From Acetomicrobium hydrogeniformans ATCC BAA-1850 (GTDB lineage: Bacteria; Synergistota; Synergistia; Synergistales; Acetomicrobiaceae), in contig NZ_ACJX03000001.1 in the NCBI RefSeq assembly GCF_000160455.2, forward strand, positions 1,002,001 to 1,066,000: a stretch of 64,000 nt of DNA, given 5' to 3'. The notes under the pieces were generated by a model. It had not been told where the DNA came from and ran no database searches. It saw nothing but the letters and a program-made list of their open reading frames with translations. The stretch's first letter is position 1. Each line of letters begins with the position of its first letter. The translations under genes were made by a program, and so were the position numbers. Shown one piece after another: positions 63,429-64,000 of this stretch.

Positions 63429-64000
63429 ATGATGAAAGTGTTGGCGGCCTATTTCTTGGATTTAGCGTTAGGGGATCCCGAGGGCTATCCCCATCCCGTA
63501 GTTGTCATAGGTAAAGCCGTTACCTGGCTGGAAGAGGGACTGAGAAGGCGGGCTAGAAGCTCTAGAGAATTAAAAACGGCCGGCTTCATCCTGTGTTTTT
63601 TGATAGTAGCTTCATCTTTCATCTCATCTTATGTGCTCATCCTTTTGGCCCGCTTAATACATCCTTATCTTGGAGATTTGATAGAGATTTTTATTATATA
63701 CACATGTCTTGCCACCAGGGAGCTTGGCAGGGCCGCAAACAGGGTGTATGATGCCCTGATAAGGAGCGAACTTGCAGAAGCCAGGACAAGATTGTCCTAT
63801 ATAGTGAGCAGAGACACTCACAGGATGAACCAAGAAGAGATTTCAAGGGGCGCAGTAGAGACAGTAGCGGAAAATATATCCGATGCCATCATAGCTCCCT
63901 TGTTTTACGCATTTATAGGAGGGGCTCCTTTAGCGCTTTTTTATAAAGCGACGAACACATTGGACTCCATGGTCGGTTACACTAACGAAAAATATAAGGA
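63429..64000 (+). CDS. cbiB: Adenosylcobinamide-phosphate synthase, 5' part
   Basis: The frame is open from ATG 63429 (a second ATG follows directly) to the window edge, about 190 residues. CbiB/CobD features are DLALGDPEGYPHPVVVIGK, the SRDTHRMNQEEISRGAVET segment and ETVAENISDAIIAPLFYAFI, with membrane helices between. The enzyme attaches aminopropanol phosphate to cobyric acid in the membrane during cobalamin synthesis. No cobalamin riboswitch is evident in the 85 bp between the preceding terminator and the start. Confidence 0.93.
   Translation, partial: MMKVLAAYFLDLALGDPEGYPHPVVVIGKAVTWLEEGLRRRARSSRELKTAGFILCFLIVASSFISSYVLILLARLIHPYLGDLIEIFIIYTCLATRELGRAANRVYDALIRSELAEARTRLSYIVSRDTHRMNQEEISRGAVETVAENISDAIIAPLFYAFIGGAPLALFYKATNTLDSMVGYTNEKYK

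Overview
The window looks like the chromosome of an anaerobic bacterium of the phylum Synergistota, probably a moderate thermophile related to Acetomicrobium (formerly Anaerobaculum). This is inferred from gene content and style, not from a search: a rubrerythrin, a tungsten aldehyde:ferredoxin oxidoreductase joined to NuoE/F/G-like flavin and Fe-S subunits, many ferredoxin-type proteins, a giant CoA-activase-like protein, short intergenic gaps and frequent 4-base ATGA overlaps. No rRNA, tRNA, CRISPR array or transposase gene was found.

Layout. 1-16.3 kb is native-looking: the 3' part of a chemoreceptor gene, a PAS-PAS-HD-GYP protein, an addB-addA type recombination nuclease pair, a YitT membrane protein, a Na/phosphate cotransporter with PhoU, a short QueG-like Fe-S protein, a DapA-family aldolase, a DMT exporter and a rubrerythrin. 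An intact MFS transporter (16.3-17.5 kb) is followed by a truncated phosphoribosyltransferase-like gene, and from about 17.67 kb a visibly more G+C-rich foreign stretch begins. Its first part (17.7-24.3 kb) is a graveyard: a P-type ATPase with frameshifts and stops, a frameshifted MFS gene, a cut DUF362 gene, fragments of an AAA_4/winged-helix protein and of a possible BrxF-like P-loop protein. Intact genes among them encode an ATC-hydrolase-like protein and an orphan glycine-betaine-type binding protein. Its second part (24.3-34.4 kb) is an intact five-gene defence operon, hsdM - SIR2 - HerA - hsdS - hsdR, in which every junction is an ATGA overlap. Native-type DNA resumes at 34.65 kb.

34.6-40.1 kb is a peptide-type ABC importer operon on the minus strand. 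Its binding protein is circularly permuted: the C-terminal part of the family fold comes first and the N-terminal part second. One permease also carries a large extracytoplasmic insertion. Then follow an Old-Yellow-Enzyme-type reductase, a 1514-residue activase/DUF2229 protein, a NiaR-type regulator with a palindromic promoter region, a two-part sodium:solute symporter, ProC, acylphosphatase, GpsA, a ferredoxin, a CCA-adding-type nucleotidyltransferase and an AhpD-like protein. At 52.8 kb an easily missed 110-residue gene contains two consecutive in-frame TGA codons and a good bacterial SECIS hairpin directly downstream, so it is a candidate Sec-Sec selenoprotein. The window continues with a GGDEF/EAL protein, PolX and a DMT transporter, then a five-gene NuoE-NuoF-NuoG-like-AorB-AorA operon likely coupling aldehyde/acid conversion to NAD(P)H and ferredoxin. 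It closes with the start of cbiB.

The three observations most worth follow-up are the SIR2-HerA pair inside a type I restriction operon, the circularly permuted binding protein, and the tandem-TGA selenoprotein gene.
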